This document shows, piece after piece, positions 6,011 through 12,274 of a DNA stretch of 12,624 nt. This DNA is from Candidatus Saccharimonadales bacterium. GTDB taxonomy: Bacteria; Patescibacteriota; Saccharimonadia; Saccharimonadales; Saccharimonadaceae. The position numbers were made by a program, and so were the translations under genes. The stretch is taken from NCBI GenBank assembly GCA_030145955.1, contig JASLCR010000070.1, positions 1-12,624 on the forward strand. Direction: 5' to 3'. The stretch's first letter is position 1. Every line of letters starts with the position of its first letter. The notes beneath the pieces were generated by a model. The model saw only the letters and a program-made list of their open reading frames with translations, was not told the origin of the DNA and did not search any database.

Positions 6011-7036
6011 ATGAATATTCGCTACGCGACAGAATCTGAAATCGAAAATTGGAATGATATTATCAATCAAAACCCGAGCGGTGGAAATATTCTGCAGGGC
6101 TATGAATTTACTCAGTTAAAATTAGCCAGTGGTTGGACGCCACGCTATATCTTAAGTGATGAATGCGCATTGAGTATCATTGAAAAAACCATCCCCTTGC
6201 TTGGCAAGGTTTGGTACTGTCCGAAGGGGCCAGGCATTGCCACCAAGGAGCAGCTCGCCAAACTACTACCCAAACTAACGGAATTCGCCCACAAAGAAGG
6301 TGTATTTACAGTCAAAATTGAGCCGGAGCTCGATCATACCGTAAATGTATCTGACCTGCACCTTATCAAGACTCGCCCTATTCAATACAACTACGCCACC
6401 GTACTGGTTGATCTTTCGCCCGATCTCGATACAATCATGAAAAATCTCAACCAAAAAGGCCGCCATGCCATTCGTCGAGCCGAGCGCGACGGTGTGACCG
6501 TAAAAAAGGTTGAACCCACTGATGAAAACTGCCAAATCATGTACGACCTGTTTAAAGGTACTGCTACAGGAGCAGGCTTTGTGATTCGTTCTCCAAAATA
6601 TTACCAAGAATTTTACCGAACATACGGTGATAATGGGGCGCTCTTCTTCGCCTATGTCGACAATCAGCCGGTTGCCGGCGCTTTTGCCATGGTACAAGGA
6701 GAAAAAAGCATGTATAAAGATGGGGCAAGCGTGCGCGAGCGCGTCGTGTACGGAGCAAGCCACCTCCTCCAATGGGAAGTAATCAAATGGGCGAAGGCAA
6801 AGGGATCCAAAGAACACGATCTGGCTGGTGTGCCACCAATCGCCGAGATTAAGAACCCCGGCCACCCCTTCTACGGTCTCGGGCGTTTCAAGACGAGTTT
6901 TAACAAAACCGTCACTGAGTACGTCGGCGCTTATGAAGTACCAGTACGACCGTTAAAAGCCAAGCTATGGACAAAATATATCGAGAAGCTTGTCCGACGA
7001 CTCTACTTCAAGAAGCATCATGAGTCCTATTACTAA
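6011..7036 (+). CDS. FemX/FemAB-family peptidoglycan aminoacyltransferase, 341 aa
   Basis: Members of this family add amino acids from aminoacyl-tRNA to the side chain of residue 3 of the lipid II stem peptide, starting or extending the cross-bridge on the inner face of the membrane. The length is that of the short FemX type (about 335-340 aa), without the long coiled-coil arm of staphylococcal FemA. Visible family features: the N-terminal GNAT-like lobe with an aromatic-rich NILQGYEFTQLK (26-37), KNLNQKGRHAIRRAERDGV (144-162), FFAYVDNQPVAGAF (212-225), YGASHLLQWEVIKWAKAKG (247-265), HDLAGVPP (269-276), and GLGRFKTSFN (289-298). No signal peptide or membrane segment. It has its own leaderless promoter. 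With murE in the same window it supports a peptidoglycan with a modified residue-3 side chain. The amino acid transferred cannot be read from the sequence. A generic GNAT acyltransferase is the less likely alternative. Confidence 0.88.
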   Translation: MNIRYATESEIENWNDIINQNPSGGNILQGYEFTQLKLASGWTPRYILSDECALSIIEKTIPLLGKVWYCPKGPGIATKEQLAKLLPKLTEFAHKEGVFTVKIEPELDHTVNVSDLHLIKTRPIQYNYATVLVDLSPDLDTIMKNLNQKGRHAIRRAERDGVTVKKVEPTDENCQIMYDLFKGTATGAGFVIRSPKYYQEFYRTYGDNGALFFAYVDNQPVAGAFAMVQGEKSMYKDGASVRERVVYGASHLLQWEVIKWAKAKGSKEHDLAGVPPIAEIKNPGHPFYGLGRFKTSFNKTVTEYVGAYEVPVRPLKAKLWTKYIEKLVRRLYFKKHHESYY

Positions 7037-7125
7037 TAATTTTATATATTAGTTACGCATAGACGCTCCATAGGCTTGGATAGTAAATCTACAGAGCTAA
7101 AATTCTCTTCTCAAGCGTTAGTATA

Positions 7126-7154
7126 TTGACATAAAGCACAAAATATGCTAATTT
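7126..7154 (+). promoter_or_regulatory. Promoter of the 472-aa unknown gene
   Basis: A perfect TTGACA (7126-7131), 17-bp spacer, and TAATTT (7149-7154) preceded by TGC, so an extended -10 (TGnTAnnnT). Transcription would begin near 7161, leaving a leader of about 28 nt before the ATG at 7189. That leader is A/C-rich and holds no Shine-Dalgarno. The in-frame TTG at 7153 overlaps the -10 and cannot be in the transcript. Confidence 0.75.
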
Positions 7155-7188
7155 GAATAGAGTTTATTGTAAAACAAAAACCACCACC

Positions 7189-8607
7189 ATGAGCGAAACA
7201 TTACCTTCACAGCAAAACGAACCTCAAGCTTGGAAACAAGAGCTACCTCCTCATCGTGAGGGAAATGGTACGCTCAACCCAGAAGAGGCGCTTGCACTTA
7301 TTGGTTCATTTACCGAATCAAGTCTTGAGCGTCACAAAGATGATAATGAAGCCGGTGAATTGACCGACCAGCAGTTTAGTGTGAAGCAACGAGTTCATGC
7401 AGCAGCACTTGAACAGCTAGGTACGCTTGAAGTAGACGAGAATACTAATGCGCTCAATGCTATCGCTGACCGGCGAGAAGAACTAGAGACCATCTTGAAG
7501 ACTCCCCACGGTGGCACTCGAAGCTCTGCCGAAACTATCAATTTAAGAATTGCGCTTGATGGTGTAAAACTACTTAACGAGATGTTAATGAGCGTCGAAG
7601 ATAATATTGATCTTTTTGCTCAAACCGCACCCGATGGCAATAGGTTCAATCCTCGCAACCGTGCAGCAGCAATCAATGAGTTGATTAAACAGCACAATAA
7701 GGAAGTTTCATCTAGCTCTGAATCCATCGCAGACACCCCCGAAATGCGCGAGGCTCAGGAGCGCATTAACGCCCGCTATGCAGGACGAGCCGAGCAACCT
7801 CAATCAACAGTCGACGACGCCCGTCGAAAAGTAGCCGAAGCCTTTGGTGATACTGGCGAAAAAGAACGGCAAGCTCTTATCGGTGAGGTTGCGCGAGCCG
7901 CAAAAGGTGCGACTCGTATTTACACCGATATACCAAAAGACCTGATATTAAAGTCTAACTCTGGCGATTACCGCCCTATTGACGGCTTTAATTCGTTTGG
8001 CGATGGCTTACCTCAAAATAGTCGTCATGTCGGAGAAAAGCTCGAGTATGGTGGTTCTGCCGAAGCGTTCCTCTTTGAGCCAGACACAACTACTCGCTAT
8101 AAGACAGTTACAGAAGTAATCGAGGTAGGCGGACGGTTTAAGAAGAAAACTCAACAGATTGAAAAACAAGTCCCTGACGGTGAAGTTCCGACTATGGTTA
8201 CTAACCCCGCAACAGGTCAACAAGAGTCTGGCGTTAAGGTCGCATACCAGTTTAACGGTAATAATCGTCGCGATGGTGCTCAGACTGTCTTCTATGAGGG
8301 TCCAGTGTACGCCACCGAAAGCGGACGTGGCGGTAATCAGTTATGGGTAGAGGTGACCTTGCCAAAATCTGTTGCGGACAAGCTAAAGCAAGAGACTGTT
8401 AATAACCCTGAAATTGCTCGTGAATTTGCGAAGACACTCGCATTTAACAATGGCGTCACAGAGCAAGCATGGAATAGTGGGGTTCGACCACCGTTTGATG
8501 AAGTACCTAACGATTGGACTATGGCAGTTGTTGACCTACAGAAAGACACTCAATTTGGTGATATTCGACACAATGTCGTTAATCACCAAGCGGTAAAGAC
8601 ACGATAG
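7189..8607 (+). CDS. Hypothetical protein, 472 aa, helical N-terminal half and beta-rich C-terminal half
   Basis: I do not recognise this family. The start is set to the ATG at 7189 because an upstream TTG in frame lies within the promoter. Residues 1-30 are polar and Pro/Gln-rich. About 32-145 and 155-245 are acidic, Ala/Glu-rich predicted helices with long charged runs (AIADRREELETIL, TPEMREAQERINARYAGRAE), compatible with a helical bundle or coiled coil. From about 246 to the end the composition shifts to Gly/Thr/Val/Tyr with alternating hydrophobic strands (YKTVTEVIEVGGRF, VKVAYQFNGNN, QLWVEVTLPKSVADKL). There is no signal peptide, no membrane helix, no cysteine and no obvious catalytic motif. 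Flanking genes have separate promoters, so context gives no function. A cytoplasmic structural or binding protein is a guess only. Confidence 0.85.
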   Translation: MSETLPSQQNEPQAWKQELPPHREGNGTLNPEEALALIGSFTESSLERHKDDNEAGELTDQQFSVKQRVHAAALEQLGTLEVDENTNALNAIADRREELETILKTPHGGTRSSAETINLRIALDGVKLLNEMLMSVEDNIDLFAQTAPDGNRFNPRNRAAAINELIKQHNKEVSSSSESIADTPEMREAQERINARYAGRAEQPQSTVDDARRKVAEAFGDTGEKERQALIGEVARAAKGATRIYTDIPKDLILKSNSGDYRPIDGFNSFGDGLPQNSRHVGEKLEYGGSAEAFLFEPDTTTRYKTVTEVIEVGGRFKKKTQQIEKQVPDGEVPTMVTNPATGQQESGVKVAYQFNGNNRRDGAQTVFYEGPVYATESGRGGNQLWVEVTLPKSVADKLKQETVNNPEIAREFAKTLAFNNGVTEQAWNSGVRPPFDEVPNDWTMAVVDLQKDTQFGDIRHNVVNHQAVKTR

Positions 8608-8726
8608 CTATACCTCAAAGCCACGAAATCCTACTTATAATTACGACACTGACTCAAAAGAACCGGGTTGGGATTCTCCAGAACCCATACAGAAATAGCT
8701 TATAGGGTTTCATACTCGCATCAAGG

Positions 8727-8732
8727 TATACT
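8727..8732 (+). promoter_or_regulatory. -10 element of the deiminase-like gene, leaderless
   Basis: TATACT, with the ATG at 8740 as the eighth base downstream and no Shine-Dalgarno. No convincing -35 is seen at 16-18 bp spacing, so the box rests mainly on its position, which matches the other leaderless genes here. It also rejects the longer in-frame extension back to 8668. Confidence 0.5.
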
Positions 8733-8739
8733 GAGTATC

Positions 8740-9618
8740 ATGAGTCTTATAAACACTTCCGTTATCATGTCGAGCGCTGAGTACTTCAGCAACGACCAGC
8801 CAATCAATCCTTACTACGCCGATGAATCTGTCGATACCACTCGTGCTACCCAGGAGCATGAGCAGATCAAAAGCTTTCTTGAAGAAGCTGGCATCACGGT
8901 TATACAAGTACCAGTTACTCCAGATAGCCAAGACGGTGTCTACACCGCCAACTGGGCGCTCGTGCGCGGCAACAAGGCTGTACTTGCCCGCTTACCAGAG
9001 GCTCGCAAAGCCGAAGAAGCTTGGGCGGAAAATATCCTCGCCGAGCAAGGTATCGAAGTAATTCACGTGCCCGAAGATTGGAAATTCAGCGGCCAAGGCG
9101 ATGCCCTACCGTGCGGTGATTACCTCTTTTGCGGCAGCCAGTACCGCAGCGATCCGCGTGCCCAAGAATTTGTGGCTAATACACTTGGCTACACTCGTGT
9201 TCAGCTGCAAGCCATGCCGCAACTCGATGAAAATGGCAACGAGCAGATAAATGCCTCGTCTGGCTGGCCAGACAGCTTCTACTACGACATCGACCTCGCG
9301 CTATCAATCATCAAAGGTCCCTCTGAGAACTCTTGGGGCACCATCGCCTACTGCCCCGAGGCCTTTACTCCAGAAAGTCGCGAAACTCTCGAGAAGCTCG
9401 AAGGATTTGAGAAAATCATCGTTTCGGAAGCAGAAGCAAAAGAAGCCTTCGCCTGTAATCTTGTCTCTACCGGTGAGGCCGTCGTCATGAGTGCCCGTGC
9501 ACCCCACTTTAAAGCCGAGCTTGAAGCTCGCGGACTACGCGTCTTTACTCCAGCAATTACCGAACTCGCTAAAGGTGGTGGTTACATTCGGTGCACTACA
9601 CTATCTCTTAATCACTAA
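8740..9618 (+). CDS. Arginine deiminase / dimethylargininase (DDAH) superfamily protein with an Asp at the usual catalytic His position, 292 aa
   Basis: Superfamily members act on guanidino groups (arginine, methylarginines, amidino transfer) with a Cys-His-acid centre. Matching motifs: DGVYTANWAL at 65-74, FSGQGDAL at 117-123 with CGSQYRSD at 131-138, and GGGYIRCTTLSLN at 279-291, where Cys285 is the expected nucleophile. The segment that normally reads H-x-D appears here as YYDIDLALSII (181-191), placing Asp183 where the catalytic His is expected. The codon GAC (9286-9288) is one base from CAC. So the protein may be inactive, differently tuned, or use another residue. No signal peptide. It has a -10 box just before the ATG, and its last 11 bases overlap the convergent 89-aa gene. 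Substrate unassigned; the superfamily call is firm, the specific enzyme is not. Confidence 0.85.
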   Translation: MSLINTSVIMSSAEYFSNDQPINPYYADESVDTTRATQEHEQIKSFLEEAGITVIQVPVTPDSQDGVYTANWALVRGNKAVLARLPEARKAEEAWAENILAEQGIEVIHVPEDWKFSGQGDALPCGDYLFCGSQYRSDPRAQEFVANTLGYTRVQLQAMPQLDENGNEQINASSGWPDSFYYDIDLALSIIKGPSENSWGTIAYCPEAFTPESRETLEKLEGFEKIIVSEAEAKEAFACNLVSTGEAVVMSARAPHFKAELEARGLRVFTPAITELAKGGGYIRCTTLSLNH

Positions 9619-9877
9619 TTTCAAGCTTATAGCGAGTCTTAGCTTCTTCATCAGGCCCTATAGAGTAGAACTCTTCAAATATTTCGACATCATCCTGCAT
9701 CAGCTTATTTCTGACCTCTGGGGAAATCTCTATAACCGAAGGTCTCTTCTGCGACTTAGGAGGACGGTCCAGAACCAAAACTAGAGGAGTATATTTCAAA
9801 CCCGATAAGATATATTCCGCAAATCTACGAGACTTTGTTGAATGCTCCTCTCTTGGTGGGTTGGGGATTTCCTTCAT
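9608..9877 (-). CDS. Small hypothetical protein, 89 aa
   Basis: I do not recognise it. It is polar and charged: a basic, proline-containing N-terminal part (PNPPREEHSTKSRRFAEYIL), a hydrophobic strand TPLVLVLD at 30-37, a Lys/Arg/Pro linker, then an acidic helical part (EVRNKLMQDDVEIFEEFY) and a short C-terminal strand. No membrane helix or signal peptide. It lies 16 bp after the murE stop and could be read through from the Mur operon. A good promoter in the end of murE also places a transcription start beside its ATG. Its stop lies within the end of the convergent deiminase-like gene (11-bp overlap). The promoter and orderly placement support a real gene. Confidence 0.6.
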   Translation of the reverse strand: MKEIPNPPREEHSTKSRRFAEYILSGLKYTPLVLVLDRPPKSQKRPSVIEISPEVRNKLMQDDVEIFEEFYSIGPDEEAKTRYKLEISD

Positions 9878-9884
9878 GTCGACA

Positions 9885-9913
9885 ATTATACGATTACTTC
9901 AATGAATTGGTAA
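9885..9913 (-). promoter_or_regulatory. Promoter of the 89-aa gene inside the end of murE, leaderless
   Basis: On the minus strand: TTACCA (9913-9908), 17-bp spacer, perfect TATAAT (9890-9885). The ATG at 9877 is the eighth base after the -10, with no Shine-Dalgarno. The -35 lies in the last codons of murE and the -10 just past its TAA (9896-9894). Confidence 0.7.
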
Positions 9914-11195
9914 TAGCTTTTCTCGCTTCAGCAACTTCATCCCAAGAATGTTCGCCATCAGCTCGCTCAATGGTTTTTTCATGTCCTTTACCAAGAAGTA
10001 CGACTGTGTCGTCTTTAGATTTCACACGAGTCATCGCAAAATTAATTGCCTCTACGCGGTCGAGAACGAGGAACATATCTTTGTCTTTCGTTTTTTCTGA
10101 GCGCTCTGCGCCTTCGGCGATTTGAGAAAGAATGAGATTACCATCGATATCGCGGTCATCTTCCTCGGTCAGTACTACTTCGTCGGCATACTTGCCGGCG
10201 ATTTCACCTTGCGTCCAACGCTTCGCTTCGTCGCGACGGCCAGCAGAACCAAATAGCACCACTAGTTTGCCTTTTGTGTGTTTACGAAGATCCGAGAGGA
10301 GTCGCTCAAAGGAATCTGGTGTATGCGCGAAATCAACCACTACACTAAAATCTTGCCCCTCGTCAACCGTCATCATACGGCCTTCAACGTTTTCTAGAGC
10401 AGCAATTCCCTGCTCTATTTGCTGCTGAGAAAGACCAAGGTGCCGGCCAACGGCAATCGCCGCTAGGCTGTTTGCCACATTGAATTCACCCGGAATATGA
10501 CAATGGATATCGTACGCTTCGCCATCAACTTTCACTCTATAGCGGCTTCCGTCGCTTGCGAGCCTTACATCGCTTGCTACCAGGTCGCCATCTTTAAGAC
10601 CATACGTTACTGCGTTTGGAATCGCCGCTAAAAATTTATCGGCATTTGGATCATCAGCATTAATGACACCAAAGCCCTTGGGGTGTTTCGCCGCCAATTC
10701 AAACATGCGGCGCTTTGCAGCCAAATATTCCTCAAACGTGCCGTGATAATCAAGATGCTCGTGCGTGATATTTGTCATCACTGCAATCTGATACGGCACG
10801 CCCCAAACACGACTTTGCGCCAATGCATGAGAGGTCGTCTCGAGCACCACCCAATCAACATTTTGCTCCTGGAATTCCTTCAGTCGCTTATTGAGTAGTG
10901 GTGCCGACACAGTTGTCATGTGTTGCACCTGCGGTGTAATGTCATTTCCGACACCATTTGCCACTGTCGTCAGCAACCCAACCTTATACCCAGCCTCTGT
11001 GAGCATACGATGAATCATAAATGACGTTGTTGTCTTGCCATTAGTCCCTGTTACACCGATGACATTAAGCTTTTTGGCTGGCAGACCTTGAGCAGATGCT
11101 GCAGCCATGGCCTCGAGCTTATGCCCTAGTGGCTCAATCTGCCGAAATACTTTTTTAGGAATCAGTTTCTTAACTACTTGGCGCACGTTCTTCAT
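9894..11195 (-). CDS. murE: MurE-type ligase (UDP-MurNAc-tripeptide synthetase-like) lacking the N-terminal UDP-binding domain, 433 aa
   Basis: Mur ligases add an amino acid to the peptidoglycan precursor peptide using ATP; MurE adds residue 3. Clear motifs: P-loop GTNGKTTT at 50-57, ETTSHAL at 119-125, NITHEHLDYHGTFEEYLAAK at 142-161 (Lys161 at the carbamylated-lysine position), GEFNVANSLAA at 236-246, EGRM then VDFAHTPDS at 287-295, GSAGRRDEAKR at 316-326, and GKGHE at 402-406. The P-loop lies about 60 residues earlier than in E. coli MurE: only some 45 residues, with an amphipathic LIPKKVFRQIEPLG, replace domain 1. I recall the same short form in CPR MurE-like proteins. The specificity loop reads TEEDDRD where diaminopimelate enzymes have DDNPR, so the added residue is uncertain. 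It overlaps the upstream Mur-like gene by 26 bp. GGAG lies only one base before the ATG; a GTG three codons later is an alternative start. Confidence 0.9.
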   Translation of the reverse strand: MKNVRQVVKKLIPKKVFRQIEPLGHKLEAMAAASAQGLPAKKLNVIGVTGTNGKTTTSFMIHRMLTEAGYKVGLLTTVANGVGNDITPQVQHMTTVSAPLLNKRLKEFQEQNVDWVVLETTSHALAQSRVWGVPYQIAVMTNITHEHLDYHGTFEEYLAAKRRMFELAAKHPKGFGVINADDPNADKFLAAIPNAVTYGLKDGDLVASDVRLASDGSRYRVKVDGEAYDIHCHIPGEFNVANSLAAIAVGRHLGLSQQQIEQGIAALENVEGRMMTVDEGQDFSVVVDFAHTPDSFERLLSDLRKHTKGKLVVLFGSAGRRDEAKRWTQGEIAGKYADEVVLTEEDDRDIDGNLILSQIAEGAERSEKTKDKDMFLVLDRVEAINFAMTRVKSKDDTVVLLGKGHEKTIERADGEHSWDEVAEARKAITNSLK

Positions 11196-12225
11196 TCTCC
11201 TTGAGATATTCTTTTACGGTAATACTGTCGTCTTTGTTGGCGGTATACGACCTACCGTAGAAAAGTACAAGATCATCTTGATTTGCACCGCGAAGCGCCT
11301 TCTCTGCTGCCGTTTTACCATCATTTACCACTTCGACACCGCCTGGCGTCACACCGCTAAAGTCGACAACAAATAGTCGATCTGAGCCTTCTTTTGCGAT
11401 ATCGATCATTTCCCTGGTCAGTTTATCGTCGTAAAGCACCACCACACATCGACGTTTTGCTAGTTGCTTCGCAGAAGTAACTGCATCTCGCAGTGCTTCA
11501 AGCGACCCGCCTGCATCGACATAGCAATCATTTTTCTTGGCAGTCTCGAGCCGCTCAAAACGACCTTCAAGTGGCGAAATATCGGCAACCCCTTCTTGCA
11601 TCACAGAAAGTTCAACACCAAGTACATACGCTGCTGCAACGGCCACACCAAGATCTTTCGCATTCATGCGCCCCACTAGTTGAGTTGCAATTTCAAGCTT
11701 CGTCTGATGATCAATCACCATGCGGAGCTCTGTCCCCTTACGATACAGCTTCATTGACTCTATGCGAGCATCAGCCGCGATTTCTTCGCCAACCGTAATG
11801 TGCTGATACGGCTCAACTGAGCCTGCAGGAATTTCAAGACCAGTAGGAACCACGAGGTGTTGTGGATTTAGCTTCAGCAGTTCACTGAGCCGGCTTACAT
11901 CAGAGCTCACAACCAGGCAGTCAATGTTGCTGTCACCAAGCGCACCCGCATCAAGTAACGCATTATCCACTTCAACAATTGCGGTCTCAAAACCTTGTTT
12001 CTTTGCTCGAGCCAGGCCTGTATAAAAACTGCTCAGCGACTGTCGGTAGCGATCAGGAATCAGCGCGGTTTTACGCCCCGCTTCCGTCAAAATACCTTTC
12101 AAAAGTGTTGCCGTGGTTGTCTTACCATAATCACCTGCAACAAGAATTAGCGTCATAGACTTCGTCGGATTACCGTTGCGAAGCGATACTACTTTGCGTT
12201 GCAGTGCCGTTAACTGTTCCCTCAT
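11170..12225 (-). CDS. Diverged Mur-ligase homologue, probable non-canonical or inactive paralogue, 351 aa
   Basis: The Mur-ligase layout is recognisable but eroded. Kept: a P-loop LVAGDYGKTTT at 28-38 (GDYGKTTT for GTNGKTTT), LVGRMNAKDLGVAVAAAYVLG at 183-203 (for GEFNVANSLAAI), and PLEGRFERLE at 218-227 (for PGRFE). Lost or altered: no HLDYHG / carbamylated-Lys segment, VDAGGSLEAL (236-245) where VDYAHNPDSL is expected, and LFYGRSYT (321-328) where GKGHE is expected. Like its neighbour it lacks domain 1. The ATG at 12225 is chosen because a promoter lies 11 bp upstream; extending the frame to 12354 would run antisense through tsaD. Its end overlaps the murE start, so the two are co-transcribed and probably translationally coupled. 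That makes a partner or scaffold role for MurE plausible, but unproven. A distinct ligase such as a MurF- or FolC-type enzyme is less likely given the lost motifs. Confidence 0.8.
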   Translation of the reverse strand: MREQLTALQRKVVSLRNGNPTKSMTLILVAGDYGKTTTATLLKGILTEAGRKTALIPDRYRQSLSSFYTGLARAKKQGFETAIVEVDNALLDAGALGDSNIDCLVVSSDVSRLSELLKLNPQHLVVPTGLEIPAGSVEPYQHITVGEEIAADARIESMKLYRKGTELRMVIDHQTKLEIATQLVGRMNAKDLGVAVAAAYVLGVELSVMQEGVADISPLEGRFERLETAKKNDCYVDAGGSLEALRDAVTSAKQLAKRRCVVVLYDDKLTREMIDIAKEGSDRLFVVDFSGVTPGGVEVVNDGKTAAEKALRGANQDDLVLFYGRSYTANKDDSITVKEYLKENEERAPSS

Positions 12226-12235
12226 ATCTTTCTTT

Positions 12236-12244
12236 AGTATAGCA
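12236..12244 (-). promoter_or_regulatory. Extended -10 promoter of the Mur operon
   Basis: TGCTATACT on the minus strand (12244-12236), an extended -10 (TGn-TATACT). The ATG at 12225 is eleven bases downstream, so the leader would be only about 4 nt. No clear -35 is present. It lies back-to-back with the tsaD promoter. Confidence 0.65.
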
Positions 12245-12258
12245 CCTGGAAGCAAGCA

Positions 12259-12267
12259 TGATACAGT
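12259..12267 (+). promoter_or_regulatory. Extended -10 promoter of tsaD, leaderless
   Basis: TGATACAGT, an extended -10 (TGn-TACAGT). The tsaD ATG at 12275 is the eighth base downstream, with no Shine-Dalgarno. Its -35 position (about 12239-12244) falls on the -10 of the divergent Mur operon promoter, so the two polymerases cannot occupy the region together. Confidence 0.65.
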
Positions 12268-12274
12268 AGTAATA

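Noticed and set aside
6275..6865. 196-codon minus-strand open frame opposite the FemX-like gene
   Set aside because: The sense strand has full FemX family motifs. The antisense product resembles nothing, is His/Phe/Cys-rich and lacks initiation signals.
7032..7053. ACTAATA/TATTAGT inverted repeat as terminator of the FemX-like gene
   Set aside because: The stem is only 7 bp, all but GC-free, with no clear T tract; too weak to call.
7153..7188. TTG start for the 472-aa protein
   Set aside because: The TTG overlaps the extended -10 element, so it would not be in the mRNA; the ATG at 7189 follows a short leader.
8665..8686. GGGTT...AACCC hairpin after the 472-aa gene
   Set aside because: A bulged hairpin is possible, but no T-run follows and it lies 58 bp past the stop. 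It could be chance or an RNA element; not supported as a terminator.
8668..8739. N-terminal extension of the deiminase-like protein
   Set aside because: The extension uses a non-ATG start, runs through the TATACT box and adds residues with no family similarity.
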